A stretch of DNA of 64,000 bases from NCBI GenBank assembly GCA_025175895.1, contig CM045987.1, forward strand, positions 37,660,113 to 37,724,112, written 5' to 3'. Source of the DNA: Wurfbainia villosa. Its lineage: Eukaryota; Streptophyta; Magnoliopsida; Zingiberales; Zingiberaceae. The notes beneath the pieces are model-generated. The model worked only from the letters and a program-made list of their open reading frames with translations. It searched no databases and was not told the origin of the DNA. The position numbers were made by a program, and so were the translations under genes. Of the stretch, positions 1 to 11,669 are shown in pieces (position 1 is the first letter of the stretch; the number at the start of each line of letters is the position of its first letter).

Positions 1-1654
1 ATAATAGACGATGTACGGATCGCCAGTTTTTGTGTTTGTCTTTGGGGTCCAAGTAAATTAGCCACATACAATTTAAACAATTATATACATAATACAAAAT
101 AACATTAATCAAAGTAAACAAGCTTATACCTCTTGTTATAACTCTTGATCTTCTATTGTATGTCCTTCCTCCTTTTCGACGTCGTGTGGGCGACGATCTT
201 CCAAAAGTCGAAGCCTCCTAGATCACGTTCTTCCCTTCCTTGCTCACTTCGAACAAAAGGAAGAATGAAATGAAACTCTTTCTTTTATCTAGAACCGGCA
301 ACCAAGCTCCAAGCTTGATGTTGCCGCCGGCCAAGGAGTGGATGTAGGGCGCCAAGCAACCTTAATGAAAGGTTTCCAACGGCCAACCTAGAAAGAGAGA
401 GAGAGAGATAGGAGGAGTTGCCGCCGATCTAGAGAGAGAGGGTGGTTGAGATGTCGCCGGCCAAGAGGAACACCAAAACCTAGAATGAGTTGTCTTCGCC
501 CAATAGGAAAAAGAAACCTTAGGGTTGCCGCCGCCCACCTCTCCTCTCAAGCAAACTCCAAAACCCTAACCTTTGTCTTATGATCTCCACACCCAAGCCC
601 TAAGCAATTATTTATAGATTTAGGATTGAGCCTCCTTTTAATCTCCATCATCAGATCTAGAGATTTAATCTCAACCATCGGATCTAGAGATTTAATCTCC
701 ACCGTTGGATCTAGAGATTTAACCTCCACCGTTGGATCTAGAGTTTCATTTTCCATCATCGGATTTAGAGTTCATGAGGGTTTTAATAGGCTACAATATG
801 GACCGTGAGGAGGAGTTGGATCTTGGCCACCCAATGGATCAAGCCCACATAAAATCCGATCCATTAATGATAATCCATTACACTAGAGGATTATCATTGA
901 TCTACCTCACAAATCCCCATAATTAAATATGAGCTCGATATATTAATTGTACAAATATCTCTTCATGTTTAAGATCTCGAATGTCCGTTAATTAATTAAT
1001 TTACTGACAAATAATTAATCAACATCTAACTCCATGAGTAGTACCACTCAACCTTATCATCATGTCGGACCAAGTCCACCTGCAGGGTTTACATGATGAA
1101 CCTTATGAGCTCCTCAAAGGGACACCATCATCCTAATATATAGGATATGGTTTCCTCCTATAATTAATGGCACACCATATAAATAATATCATTTTCCAAC
1201 TTACCGAGCCTATGGATTCACTCTATAAATCTCGCCCATTAGTAAATCAAGGAAATAAATACTAAGTATATGTGCCCATTATTATATTAGGATTAAGAGC
1301 ATGTACATCATAATATCCGAGGTCCGATTCAATTATGTAGTCAGCAATAAATGGAATCACCTCTAAGTCAGTCCTGCTCAATACACACATATGTGTAGTA
1401 GTGTAATTCTATGGGCAAGACAAACCAATACCAAATCACACTACAACCATACCAATGGTTTGTTCAGAACCATCTCGATTGTGAGCCTTTACATATACTC
1501 TACAAGGAGCTGATAACATGATCTCCCGTGTGACACTACACACCATGTTATCTGCAATGTAATGTATTAGACAATATGTATAACAATTAATATGATTATT
1601 TCAAAAATAAAGATATTCATACAAAAGATACACTTTTCAATATAAATCTCAACA
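1..1654 (-). mobile_element. Copia LTR, right part only (cut by window edge)
   Basis: The sequence matches, block by block, the LTRs at 52291-54559 and 58513-60779: the 'gatgtacggatcgcc' segment, the 'tgtatgtccttcctcc' block, the GATCTAGAG repeats, and the end resembling CATCCCAACA (here CTCAACA at 1648-1654). It is followed by Athila sequence rather than the polypurine tract that follows a minus-strand 3' LTR, so it is either a solo LTR or the 5' LTR of a minus-strand element whose body would lie to the left. A minus-strand TATA-like CTATAAATAA lies near 609-619. The left target duplication is outside the window. Confidence 0.85.
652..772. repeat. 27-bp minisatellite in copia LTR
   Basis: About 4.5 copies of a 27-bp unit beginning GATCTAGAGATTTAATCTC. 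Because 27 is divisible by three, both strands show short open frames with 9-residue repeats; these are not genes. A shorter, degenerate version occurs in the related LTRs at about 53535-53650 and 59755-59870. Confidence 0.85.
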
Positions 1655-2798
1655 CAGGGTTCGAAAATGGCCGCCACAGCCTTTCACACGGTTTGGCCAT
1701 GTGTTTTCACACGGTCGTGTGGTGGCCAGGCAACTTGATGCGACTAGGGTTTTTTTCAGATATCGCGAGGATACGACGTGATGTCTATATAAGGAAAGCT
1801 ACACACAAACCCTAGGGGGAGTCTCGATGGCAAGGAAGAGACACCGGTGCCCTAAAAAGCACCGAGAACTCGCAATTGGGAAGAAGAAAGCCGCTCGAGA
1901 TCCAAGTTCTACACCTCAATGCCAGAGAGAAGGGCCTCAACGCATTGTAATCGATATTCTTTCCATGCTTTATCTTGTATATTTGAATTTGACAATGCTT
2001 TTGTTTCCTTTCTCGCATTCATGGAGTAGATCCTCTAATTCTAGGACTAGGGAGTAGTTTGTGTTGCGTTAGAACTTGTTGGTTCAAATATCTTTTCGTC
2101 CTTGAATCTATATTTGCAATTAGTGTTTGGTTTAGATCTATGGCTATTGTTTTGGTTTTCTAGTCACTGTGCTTAGTCGATACGAGGGGTGACATCCCTC
2201 GTATTAAAGATTTAAGGGAATTAAAGAGGAACCTAGGGGTTGGCCTCATCGTCGGTAACTGTGGGTAGAAGGATGCGATAGAGTAGGAAACACGCCTCAT
2301 TTTTGACTCGTCGTAGGGATCGATTGAGCATCCTCATACCGACTATCTCGTCCTAAAGCCAGGGGTTGACCTGGTATAACAGAGGTAGGTTCCGATAGAT
2401 GTGAAGGCTCATCGGGGGAGTGTATGATGTCCTTTCGACAAAACGGTAGCTAGAAACATAGACAAACCCAATCTACAACATGTTCTGCAACACATAAATG
2501 AAATCGAAATCCTAGAATCCATCTAAAGACTCGTAGTAACCCTTCTCTTACTCCATGTGACACCATACTAGAGTTAGGACCGCTGACAACCCTCCTAATC
2601 GCAACCTTTAGAATCAAGTTCCGAACAATAACGTCCATCGAATATATCAGTATTCGGATCTCAGTCCCTGTGGGATCGATAATCTATATTATTACTTGAT
2701 GACACCCATGCACTTGCGGGCGTTGAGCGCGAGCGTGCTTTTCGAGTCCTCGACGGTCTCCGTCGCGAGATTTGAGATCGCGTTCTCGTGCATCAAGT
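1655..2798 (+). mobile_element. Athila-type gypsy 5' LTR, partial
   Basis: This stretch begins where the copia LTR ends and runs to a degenerate tRNA-Asp-type primer binding site. It contains CACACGG/CCGTGTG-type inverted motifs (about 1685-1730) and a TATA box (TATATAAGG, about 1786-1794) followed by a short leader. No long open frame fits a gene here. The small frames at 1812-2057 and 2450-2638 are not protein-like. The start of this LTR lies left of the copia insertion, outside the window. Confidence 0.6.
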
Positions 2799-2800
2799 TT

Positions 2801-2821
2801 TTAGCACCATTGCCGAAGACT
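2801..2821 (+). other. Degenerate Athila primer binding site (tRNA-Asp type)
   Basis: TAGCACCATTGCCGAAGAC resembles the TGGCGCCGTTGCCGGGGAC-type site typical of Athila/Tat gypsy elements. The differences I can see are all G-to-A, as expected of old deamination. It marks the end of the 5' LTR and the start of the internal region. Confidence 0.65.
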
Positions 2822-2882
2822 GATTGATTTGATATCGAATCGAGAAGTGGATAATTGGATCGGACCTAGGCTAGATTTACTT

Positions 2883-2930
2883 TTCTTATTTTATTTTATT
2901 TTATTTTATTTTATTTCAATTTTATTTATT
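2883..2930. repeat. (TTTTA)n microsatellite
   Basis: A run of TTTTA/TTATT units in the Athila leader, about nine imperfect 5-bp copies, just upstream of the gag remnant. Confidence 0.8.
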
Positions 2931-2970
2931 CAGTTGCTCTTTCCTTATTTATAATATCCTGCATATAACT

Positions 2971-3892
2971 ATGCATGCTTTTACTCATGATTTTGGTCAA
3001 TTTAATGTTGTGAGTTTCGGTAACATTTATTGTGAGCATTGTGGTGAAACATGGCATACCATAAATGATAGTCTGAATATATTTGAACCTTCACAATTTG
3101 AACAAGATGATTTCACCTACAATTACAACCAGTGGCTACAAGATGATTTCTATTCATATAGTTATGACCCTAGCTACTTAAACCCTCAATATTGTCCGCC
3201 TAAATCTCGACTAGAGCAGATGATAGAAAGCTTTATTTAGACGCAACAAGAGGCGAACGCTGAATTTCAGCAGTGGCATTCGCAGAAAGAAACAATGATT
3301 GAAGAATTAAGGTCATCTATGAATGACATTGCTACCCAACAAAAGAATCTGGAGATTCAGATAGCACAGATCGCCAGTTAGTTTGCTAGAACACCGAGTT
3401 GATTACCAGGAAGTGAAGAAGGACAATCCATTCAATCACCACTTGAAGAAGAACTTGAGGATTATTTAATTGATACTTTAATTGCGGAGTGCATTGCTTC
3501 AATCAAAACACCTCCTAACCTCAAGAGTCTAGAAGAGCCTACCCTAACCCTCACCGAAACTTTAGCTACCAATAACGAAGCCAAGTTAGTGATTTGTAAT
3601 GATAAAATTTCATTTGACATAATAGAATTGGCTGATCAATCTTTTGGTGAGGATATTTGTGGTGAGTTACATTATTCACAACATATGGATGAAACAGGAT
3701 ATCATGATAAAACTCTTGATGATTCTTTAAAGATAAGCATGTTCACTCTCGAACCAAGGAAGGCAGCTAATAAATATCTTGCCCCTCCACGAGCAAGATT
3801 TAAGAGATATGATGATAAGGGACCATAAGGGAGGAGGCATAAGGTGAGAAAATATCTTGCTCCCCCACGAGCAAAATTCAAACACATCAAAT
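2971..3892 (+). pseudogene. Athila gag remnant (C-terminal part)
   Basis: One frame runs from an ATG at 2971 to about 3828 with three in-frame stops: TAG at 3238-3240, TAG at 3379-3381 and TGA at 3400-3402. Each can be explained by a C-to-T change in CAG or CGA. Visible parts are an N-terminal segment with an isolated CEHC-like motif, a Tyr/Gln/Asp-rich stretch ('NYNQWLQDDFYSYSYDP'), and a Gln-rich coiled-coil region ending in 'NLEIQIAQIAS', a hallmark of Athila/Tat gag C-termini. An acidic tail follows. The end is duplicated ('KYLAPPRARF' and 'KYLAPPRAKF'). No protease, RT, RNase H or integrase follows. Family assignment rests on pattern and context. Confidence 0.6.
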
Positions 3893-4501
3893 GAAATGTA
3901 GGAATAAGGTCGAGCTAAAAGACCTTATACAAAGCGCTTCTTGAGAGGCAACCCATGTTTAGTTTTTAGGTTTCCTTTTAATTGTATTGCATTCATATGG
4001 TTAATTCAAACTTTGATTTCCATTTCGTTTAGCATTAGGACCAGAAAGAACTTGCTAGGTAAAATTAAAAATCAATTTAAACTTGCACGGCAAGGTGTGT
4101 GAGAAAATTCAAACCGTTGTGTACAAAAGGAGAAAAATAGTGGGCACACGGCCTGGTCGTGTGATTTCACACGGTCGTGCCTGACTAACCCGAGGCACCC
4201 ACGGCCTGGCCATGTGTTTTCACACGGCCGTGGCGCACGAGGTTAAGTAAGGCAGCCATGCATTTCCACCCCAAATGCATAGTGTATTTTGATTTCTCTT
4301 GCCCTAGCCGTGTGGATCCGTCTTTCTCACCACCTAGAAGTTTTTCCAACCTTCAAGGAAGCCATAAAAAGCAAGGATGAGGAGGACAAGGCAAGTAGTG
4401 CCCCGATCTACTACCTCGGAGTGAAGAGCATGGAGAACGGACGCCCCTCAGGCTCCGAAGTAAGTTAACGCCTTACCATCCCTTCTCTTTCGCAATAATG
4501 A
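3893..4501 (+). other. Athila inter-ORF region after pol deletion
   Basis: Noncoding. It includes the 'AAGCGCTTCTTGAGAGGCAA' segment (3936-3955) that normally follows pol in Athila-like elements, placed immediately after gag, so the pol block is missing. It also holds two sets of CACACGG/CCGTGTG inverted motifs (about 4143-4235) like those in the 5' LTR. A GTAAGT sits at about 4460, but I cannot show it is a splice donor. Confidence 0.5.
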
Positions 4502-5508
4502 GCATAGGGAAAGATTTGATATGCTTTCTACTAGAAAAATCACCACTACTAGGTATCTTGATGATGATCTCTTAAAATCCCTAGGTTTGTTTGGTGACAC
4601 TCAAGCTCTATTTGCAAAAATGGTGTGGGAAGAGATAATGATTATAAGACACCCAACATACCCTAGGATAGTTTTAGAATTTTTAAGTTCTTAGAAGCGG
4701 AAATCTTAACGGGAAGAGAGAGCGAAGAGGGTAGGATTACTTTTAGAATATTTAACATTGAGCATGAATGGACACTACACCAATGGAACACATGCTTTGG
4801 CTTGCCTAGTGGGGGAGAGAAAAGAACCCCTATCGGGTTTAACTCTCGGATCTTTTGGACCGATCTGATAGGAGAGCATGCTTACGACCCTTCTAGGGCT
4901 AAAGCGTCGCGCCTCCAAAACCCCATTTTTCGGTACCTACACCGAATCATGGAAAGTACTATTTTTGGTCATGGGGAGAGTGACGATGTAGTGCGAGCTA
5001 GTGAGCTACTTTGCTTGTGGGACATGCTACAAGAAAGGAGTAGCATTGATGTAGGGTCCTATTTCATTAGACACCTAGTGAAAATGGCCCAAGTGGCGAG
5101 AGGAGAGATCATTGTGGTGGGCCTACTTAACCACATTTACCATAGGATGGGGTATGACTACACTGCACTAGATAGCATAAAAGGGAGCCCTAGGATCGAC
5201 GTGGGAATGTGTATGGCCATGAAGATGATTGTAAGAGAGGGACACTCCATATGCTTTGTAAGGAAAAACCTAACGGCCCTTAGGCTCCCCAACCCTGATC
5301 GTACAACCATCACCACACGCACCAACTGGCGCTTAGATCTGATAGTGAAGTCCCCGCCATATGAGGGACCGTCCACATCGGCACCCATCTCTCTCCCTTT
5401 ACATCACTCTCCCTCTAGTCCATGCATGCATAGGAGCCCACCTAGTCCACGCCGACATGAGCCTGCACCTGCACCGCCACCTTTTTCTACTTTTGAGCAG
5501 GATGCAGA
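4502..5508 (+). pseudogene. ATHILA ORF-1 family protein, first exon-like piece
   Basis: The frame opens around 4512 (ATG at 4521) with a segment typical of the ATHILA ORF-1 family: 'RYLDDDLLKSLGLFGD', then 'HPTYPRIVLEFLSS'. It shifts by one base near 4690 into the frame that contains 4802-5508. There it continues with 'WTLHQWNTCFGLPSGG', a Trp/His-rich region and a Pro/Ser/His-rich tail (about 5340-5500). Function is unknown; the family sits beside gag-pol in Athila elements. Element B is inserted at 5509, and the frame resumes at 13164. The ORF is therefore broken by one frameshift and two insertions. Confidence 0.65.
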
Positions 5509-7004
5509 TGTTGGTGCAATCAGCCCAGATCATTATTGACAATACTCGAGTTTGACTCGAGTAGTATTTTGATATTTGACATTGATGTCTAACATGTGTT
5601 GGGGAGATTGCTGATGCAATCGACCCTGGTTAGTATTTGATGTTTGATAATGGTTTGACCATTGTCATGGGAGAAGCCCAAGTCTTATGTACTTGGCAAG
5701 AAAAGTCTAATCTTGAGTCTTGGCATGGGAAGTCCAACATGGTTTGGCAAGGAAATTTCAAGCATGGATATTGGCAAGGAAAAGTCCAAGCATGGGTCTT
5801 GGCATGGAAAGTTCAACATAGGTTGTCAAGGCAAAGTCCAAGCTTGAGTCTTTGCAATTGAGAAGTCCAAGGGGAATATTGGCGGCGTAAAATACAAGGG
5901 TGGAGTTTTGGCAACATAAGTCCAATGGTTGGTGGCGTAATGTCAAAGCGAAGTCTTGGCAGCGTAAGCCCAATATGCCTTGGCGGTGTAGACCACATTA
6001 GCGTGACAATAGCTGATGGAAGCACCTGAAGGCTAACGCTTGGATGAACAAGTCGTGAATGACTTGGAGGGATTCGATAAGCATGAGGCAGATGGAGGTG
6101 GCTAGAAGGCTTAGGTCTAGGCTAAGGGTGGTCTAGCAAGTATGGGGGAACCATACTTGGATTAAAACATCATGTTTGAGGTGTATTAGTCAACTGGGAC
6201 TATAGTCAGTCGACTGATGAGAGTCAACTAGGGTTTGACTACAGGAAGATGGCCTAGTAGTCGACTGCCAGCATTGGGTAGTCGACTGATGGCCTAAGCA
6301 GTCGACTGATATGGAGATCAGTCGACTGCTGGTCAAGCTTTCAGGCATAGAATGCTTTTTAGTCAAGTGATCAGCCCCAACACTCGACTGATTGAGCTAA
6401 CAGTCGACTGTTGGGTATGATCAGTCAACTGATGGTCTATCCATTGGACTTATCTGACGTGGCTCTGATGGTTCCGATCAGTTGACTGATAGGTGAAAAT
6501 CTAGCCCGATTACAAGTTATAAAAGCAGCTCAGAAGGTGAATTTTTGGCATGGTTCTTGAGGCGATTTGGAGGGGATTTGCTGCTATAATTCAAACCTTC
6601 AAGGCTACTCTTCAAGCAACCAAAAGCAAGTAATCAAAAGCTCTTGTAAAGTTGTTTTCTTTACTTATATTGCATTTCGTATTTGTATTTGATTGTATTA
6701 TCTTAGTATTACTGTTGTAATCACTTGTACGAGGTTTCTCCACCTTCGTATTGTTCCGAGAAGGAGTTATTTGTTATAGTGGTGTATGTTGGCATCGCTA
6801 GGGCTTTTAGAGCCCAATCCGTGAAGTACGAACCATTCAGTGCCAAACCACGTTATATCTTGTTATCTATTGTGCTTATGTGTATTTATTATTGCTTTAT
6901 TTCCACTGCACACTAATAAATTTGTAGAAAGCAGGAAACGACTTCCATCTACGATGAATCCCTATTTACCCCCCCCCCTCTAGCGGCCACCGAACGTTCC
7001 TATA
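5509..7004 (+). repeat. Element B 5' LTR
   Basis: Starts TGTTGGTGCAATCAGCCC. It holds a minisatellite of AAGTCCAA-CATGG-TTGGCAA-type units (about 5690-5960), a cluster of CAGTCGACTG-like palindromes (about 6195-6500), a TATA box TTATAAAAG (6518-6526), and a C-tract TTTACCCCCCCCCCTCTAG near the 3' end. It ends at 7004 just before the PBS. Confidence 0.9.
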
Positions 7005-7006
7005 AT

Positions 7007-7018
7007 TGGTATCAGAGC
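7007..7018 (+). other. Element B primer binding site (iMet type)
   Basis: TGGTATCAGAGC lies three bases after the LTR end, complementary to the 3' end of initiator tRNA-Met as in most plant copia elements. Confidence 0.9.
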
Positions 7019-7073
7019 GAGACTACTCTTCTACGGACTAACAACCAAGAGAGCACCACTAGAGGGCAAGAAG

Positions 7074-8772
7074 ATGGATTTTGAAGAACAACTAGGATGA
7101 GACATCAACACACCGGTCCCGTATGCGCTTTATGGACAAGAAGGCTTCAATTCATGGAAGAGAAGAATTGCAGACTTCATCATGATGATGGACATAGATG
7201 ATTGGGCCACTTTGATGGAAGGGTTCAAATTTCCAAGAGGGCCTAAGGGAGGGTTCCTCAAAATGAAGAAGTGGACCGAAGAACAACTCCAAGGATTCGA
7301 GTGGATTAATAAGGTAATCAAATTTTTGAGTGATTTAATTCCTAACGATGTTGTGTCAAAATTTTCAGAATACAAGGATGCAAAGGAATTTTGGAGTGAA
7401 TTGGCCAAGCTCCATGAGAACCCTCAACCAGTCCAAGAGCCCGAAGAAGAAGAATCCTCATCCTCACAAGCAAGTAAGGATTCGGAAGTTGATGGAGAAT
7501 CAACATCGGAATCGGGATCGGTGGAAGAAGAGGAAGAAGTAGGAGAAGCCTCCACCTCTAGGATCGAGGGGGAGGAGATTAGATCACCTTCCACACCAGA
7601 GGAACCTCAAGAAGAACCATCCACCTCCGGTCGAGAGGAAGAGGATGCTCGGAACTCCCCTACCATGGAAGGTAACTCAAGCATTTTGGTTAATATTAAA
7701 AATCACATTATATGCTTTGAGTGTAGGGAAGTAGGACATTACAAGAGTAAATGTCCTAAAAGAGTCAAGAAGAGTCCTTGGCACCAAAAGTCAATGAAAA
7801 AGTCAAGGATATCGATGCCCCCACTAGAAAAATCAAGGAGCAGATGGTGTGCTTCAAATGTCAACAATCGGGACACTACCGGAGTCAATGTCCAAAAGGG
7901 AGCAAGAAGGTCAAAGAAGGAGCATCACAAGTAAGGGAAGCCTCTAAAGTAAACCCTAAGATAAAATTTAATAATGCTCACTCTTTAAGTTATAGGCAAA
8001 AGCATGCTAGAAATAATTTTAGTAATCTTGCAATTCATCACGAAAAGCATGCTAGTAGAAATAATAGATTTTATTGTCTAGGTGCTAAGAGTGTCAACCT
8101 TAGGAATAAGGAGAAATTTGGGACTAATGTCCCTAAAAATGTTTTACCTATGGCAAGTATTAGGAAAATTGAGGACCACCTAGGTTTTAACCATAAATGG
8201 ACTAGGCATATGCCTAGGGAGTCTCATGTCCGAAGAATAGATGAAAAATAAAAAATTGGACAATTAGAGTTAGAAAATCAAGCCTTGAGGTCAAGGCTTG
8301 AAAAACTTGAAAAGACCCTTGGAAAAATGCAAAATCAAATTCAAGGGTCAAAGGATCAAAAATCTAGGTATAAGAGTCAAAACCTAGGTTTTAGGAAGCA
8401 AGGTCCAACTAAGGGCAAGAAAGGTTTGGGTCACAAACCTAAGCATAAGGAGACCTATCATAGTGTTCCATTTGATTATGGAACACAACCTAGGTCTAGG
8501 AAGACCAAGTTACTAGGGAAGTCATCCCTAAGAGTAATCAAGGTGTGTGTCTAGTGGCTAAGGTTTCAAGGAAATATAGGGAAGCCATTAAGAAGGTCAA
8601 AGGGGGAGTTACCTCTACAATTGACCTAGGCAAGACCAAAATGACCAAGGCTTCTAAGCCTAGGTGGGTCATTAGGAGGGTATCTAGGGAAGTTATCCCT
8701 AGCGAATACCTAGTTAACTCAAGGAGCTCCAATAGGTATTGGGTTCCTAGGAGCGTGATCGATTCACGCTAG
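7074..8772 (+). pseudogene. Element B gag pseudogene (two CCHC zinc knuckles)
   Basis: Collinear with the intact gag at 20456-22192. Lesions are a Trp-to-stop change at codon 9 (TGA, 7098-7100), a one-base loss near 7781 just after the first zinc knuckle, a stop at 8249-8251 and a one-base loss near 8510. Visible domains are the N-terminal copia gag region ('GFNSWKRRIADFIM', 'WATLMEGFKFPRGPKGG'), an acidic Ser/Glu region, then CFECREVGHYKSKC and CFKCQQSGHYRSQC. A basic Lys/Arg tail ends in 'NRYWVPRSVIDSR'. The WVPK-type segment normally lies at the gag-protease junction of plant copia polyproteins; here the frame stops. As drawn it is not translatable into one protein. Confidence 0.9.
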
Positions 8773-10366
8773 ATGGGTTTAGGTGTGACAACCTTGAATA
8801 GATGGGTAGTTAACCTAACCATAGTAAAGGTGGCACTTTAGGTCATTTTCAAGGTTATGGATACCTTAGAAATGTGTTTTGATTACAATCCTAAAAGATT
8901 TTAAGATGTGCCAATATAATTTATGGAAGTTGAAAAATCAATCAAAGTGGCACAATTAAGGTTTAGAGGTTGAGGTGTGTCATTTGGGTTTTTGGCACAC
9001 TTGGGAGCTTAATAGTAATATGGAAAAATGGGTTTAATAATAACAAATGGAAATTAATGTTAAAATTTAGGTATTATATATCTTTATATTTTATTTTCCA
9101 TGCTTGATTTGTCATATAACATGTCATGACATCATATCTATTTTTAATCATTTAATATATCATGATATTACTTAGGGTTACGGTTTAATGTCATGTGTAT
9201 TTAAATTTAATCATATGTCATGACATCATGATCATTGGTCATGTTTATTTATGATTATCACTTATGTCATGATCATTCATGCATTAATTAAAATTGAGTT
9301 AAGAACTATGGCATGATTTGAAGTTCCATGTATAAGGGAGTCAAATAGAATTGCCTAGAAAATGCATGAAACTCTAGTTTATGAGAACAAAATCCACATC
9401 TCACATTATATTGACATGTATGTGTATTTATACACTCTAGATACATGTGAGATGCTAGGATATGAGTTAAGTTCAAGGTGCATAGTTTTTGCATCTAGAT
9501 GAACTCAAACTCATCTTATATTATTGGTGGATCATTGAGAAAGCTTATGTTCAAGCCATGTACATTAAGCTCAAAGAATATGATCCAATATAATGTTTTA
9601 AAAACATTTTAAAATCAGTTTGAAAAGCTCTGGTGAAGTTTATCTTTTGATAGCAATCACCATTGATGATGTTGATACAAAGTGAGCTAAAACATTGAAG
9701 TTTTTCTTCACTTTTGAACTTTGTGTCAATTTCATTATTTTATGGCTAAATTATTTTTCAAATATTTTTCACCCATTATATTAGTTATAATTATTATACG
9801 TATGAAGTTTCACGATTTTTAAAGTTACGTATAATTACTTATGCATTTCTGAAATTCGATTCTAATAACTGAAAATCGAAATTTTAAGTTATCAGTCGAC
9901 TGCCACTTGATGGCAGTCGACTGATGAGCAAGGAAGTCAACTGTTTCCTGATAGCGTCGACTGCCAGGCTAATTTCGGGTAAACAAGGTATGTTTAGCCC
10001 AATTTTAGCTATGGTAAGGTTCCTTAACTACTCATAACCCTAGGATGTGCTTTGGAAAGCATTAGAAATGGTAAAAATCCATTGGATATAGATTAGGAGA
10101 GTTGTTAGGGTGATGTATCAATTTATGGTGTGGGAAAGTTCAATATTGAACTTTTAACCTCAATTTTGATATTTTTGAGTTTCGATAGGCTTAGGGACTT
10201 CCCAACGACATTGTTGGTGCAATGGTCAAGGGGGAGCAAGCCTTTAGGGGGAGGTATCCATCATGGGATGATAGATGTTATTTTTCATCATGAGAGGGAT
10301 AAATGGGAATTTGAGATACCCAATTTAAAAATTGGGAGATTTCATAGGAGTGCCTCTCTTAAGTGA
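8773..10366 (+). other. Element B 3' noncoding body
   Basis: Collinear with 22193-24120. It is A/T-rich with repeated TCATGA/CATGACATCATG palindromic motifs (about 9110-9290). A CAGTCGACTG cluster lies at 9893-9970 and polypurine tracts begin near 10229. No coding signal is visible; small frames at 9306-9494 and 10130-10366 are not protein-like. Confidence 0.7.
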
Positions 10367-11440
10367 TGTTGGTGTAGGGGGTACCAAATAATTGAACCTA
10401 TATTTTGATTATGGCAAAGACACAAAGTCAAGATTATTTTGTTATCTCACGAGCTAAAATAAGTGTGCAGAATTACTAAGCTAAGTCGAAGGTCAGTGAC
10501 ACCCGGAGGGAACCGTGGTGGTCGGGCGACATCGGGAGGACTTCGGAGGGAGCCGAAGAACTCAGGTGAAGACTGGAAGCGAACCTTCAAAGGTAAAGGC
10601 TAAGGTAAGCTCGTGTGAGTGAGTGTAAGTAAGGTTGTGTCCTCTATACAGGGACGCCCTTAGGTGTCGATCCGAGCAAGACTTCCCATGGAAGGTCTAA
10701 GTCGAGATCAGATGGTAAACGACCATCGAACTTACTTATATTAACTGCATTTTCGAGCTAACTCTTCATTGCAGCTAGAAAATCTGCCATCAGCCGACTA
10801 ATGCCTCCAGCAGTCGACTGATAGGGTTGATCAGTCGACTGCTGGTCAAGGATCAGCCTTGAGGAGAGTCAAAGCTTAAAGGGCTAGGTGGCATCACCTC
10901 ATGAAACATCATCTCAACGATTAGGGTTTCACAAGGCTATAAAAGAAGGTGTTCTCCACCCTATTTCGATCATTCAAAAGCTTCTAAAGTGCTTCCACAA
11001 TGCCGCAACCTTCCGACGACTCTACGATGATGAAGCGCTATCGAAACGCCGACGACACGAGCTCATCCTTCAACCACTTAGTCGTCGGTATTACTTTAAG
11101 TTGTCATCTTCTTTTACATTGTATTTCATTATTTGAATTGAGCTTTTTATCGTAACGAGGAGAGAGGGGTGTGTCTCTCTACCTCTAGTTTTCTCGAGCT
11201 TTTGTAACTGTCAACTCCTACCTCAAACGAGGAGGAGTGCTTTAGTGAATTGCCCTTCGTACGTGGTCTCGGACGACTAGGGCCTTGGATTAGCAGTCAG
11301 TAGGCTATGAGCCAAGTAAAACAAAGTGTGTCATTTACTTTTCCGCTGCATACATTTTCCTTAATTGAACGATTTCATAAAGAATTTTTCTTGAGCTATT
11401 CACCCCCCCCCCGCCCTCTAGCGCTCAAATCGATCCAACA
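10367..11440 (+). mobile_element. Solo LTR of a different sirevirus-like family
   Basis: A 1074-bp block interrupts sequence that is continuous in element T: the 'CTCTTGAGTGATATGGGACT' region at 18484-18503 is the empty-site equivalent. It begins TGTTGGTGTAGG, ends GATCCAACA, has CAGTCGACTG palindromes at about 10820-10850, and a C-tract before its 3' end. It has no PBS, no body and no second LTR. No 5-bp duplication is visible: AGTGA is on the left and TATGG on the right, the two halves of the empty site. Confidence 0.8.
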
Positions 11441-11669
11441 TATGGGACTTATCACTAGGAATATTGTAGGTATCCTAAGTATTTTTGGACCAAGGGGGAG
11501 ATTTTAAGATCTCATTGGATATGAGACATTGACCTCCTTGGGAGAACCTTTTTGATGTATGTCAAAAGGGGGGAGAAAGTAAAATTACTAATTTGGGATA
11601 TTGGTAAGGAAATTAGAGTTAGGGGCCTAACTCAAGGGCATTTTTGTCAAACATCAAAAAGGGAGAGTT
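11441..11669 (+). other. Element B body end with polypurine tract
   Basis: Resumes the body after the solo LTR. It contains repeated GGGGGAGA-type tracts (about 11494-11505 and 11567-11575) and AAAAAGGGAGAG directly before the 3' LTR, which starts at 11670. This last tract would prime plus-strand synthesis. Confidence 0.75.

Noticed and set aside
626..808. Short ORF encoding a 9-residue repeat (SRDLISTIG)
   Set aside because: It follows from a 27-bp minisatellite in a copia LTR; both strands give similar repeated peptides.
1812..2057. Small ORFs on both strands in the Athila LTR, one basic with several Cys
   Set aside because: They lie downstream of the TATA box in LTR leader sequence, overlap each other on opposite strands and show no family features.
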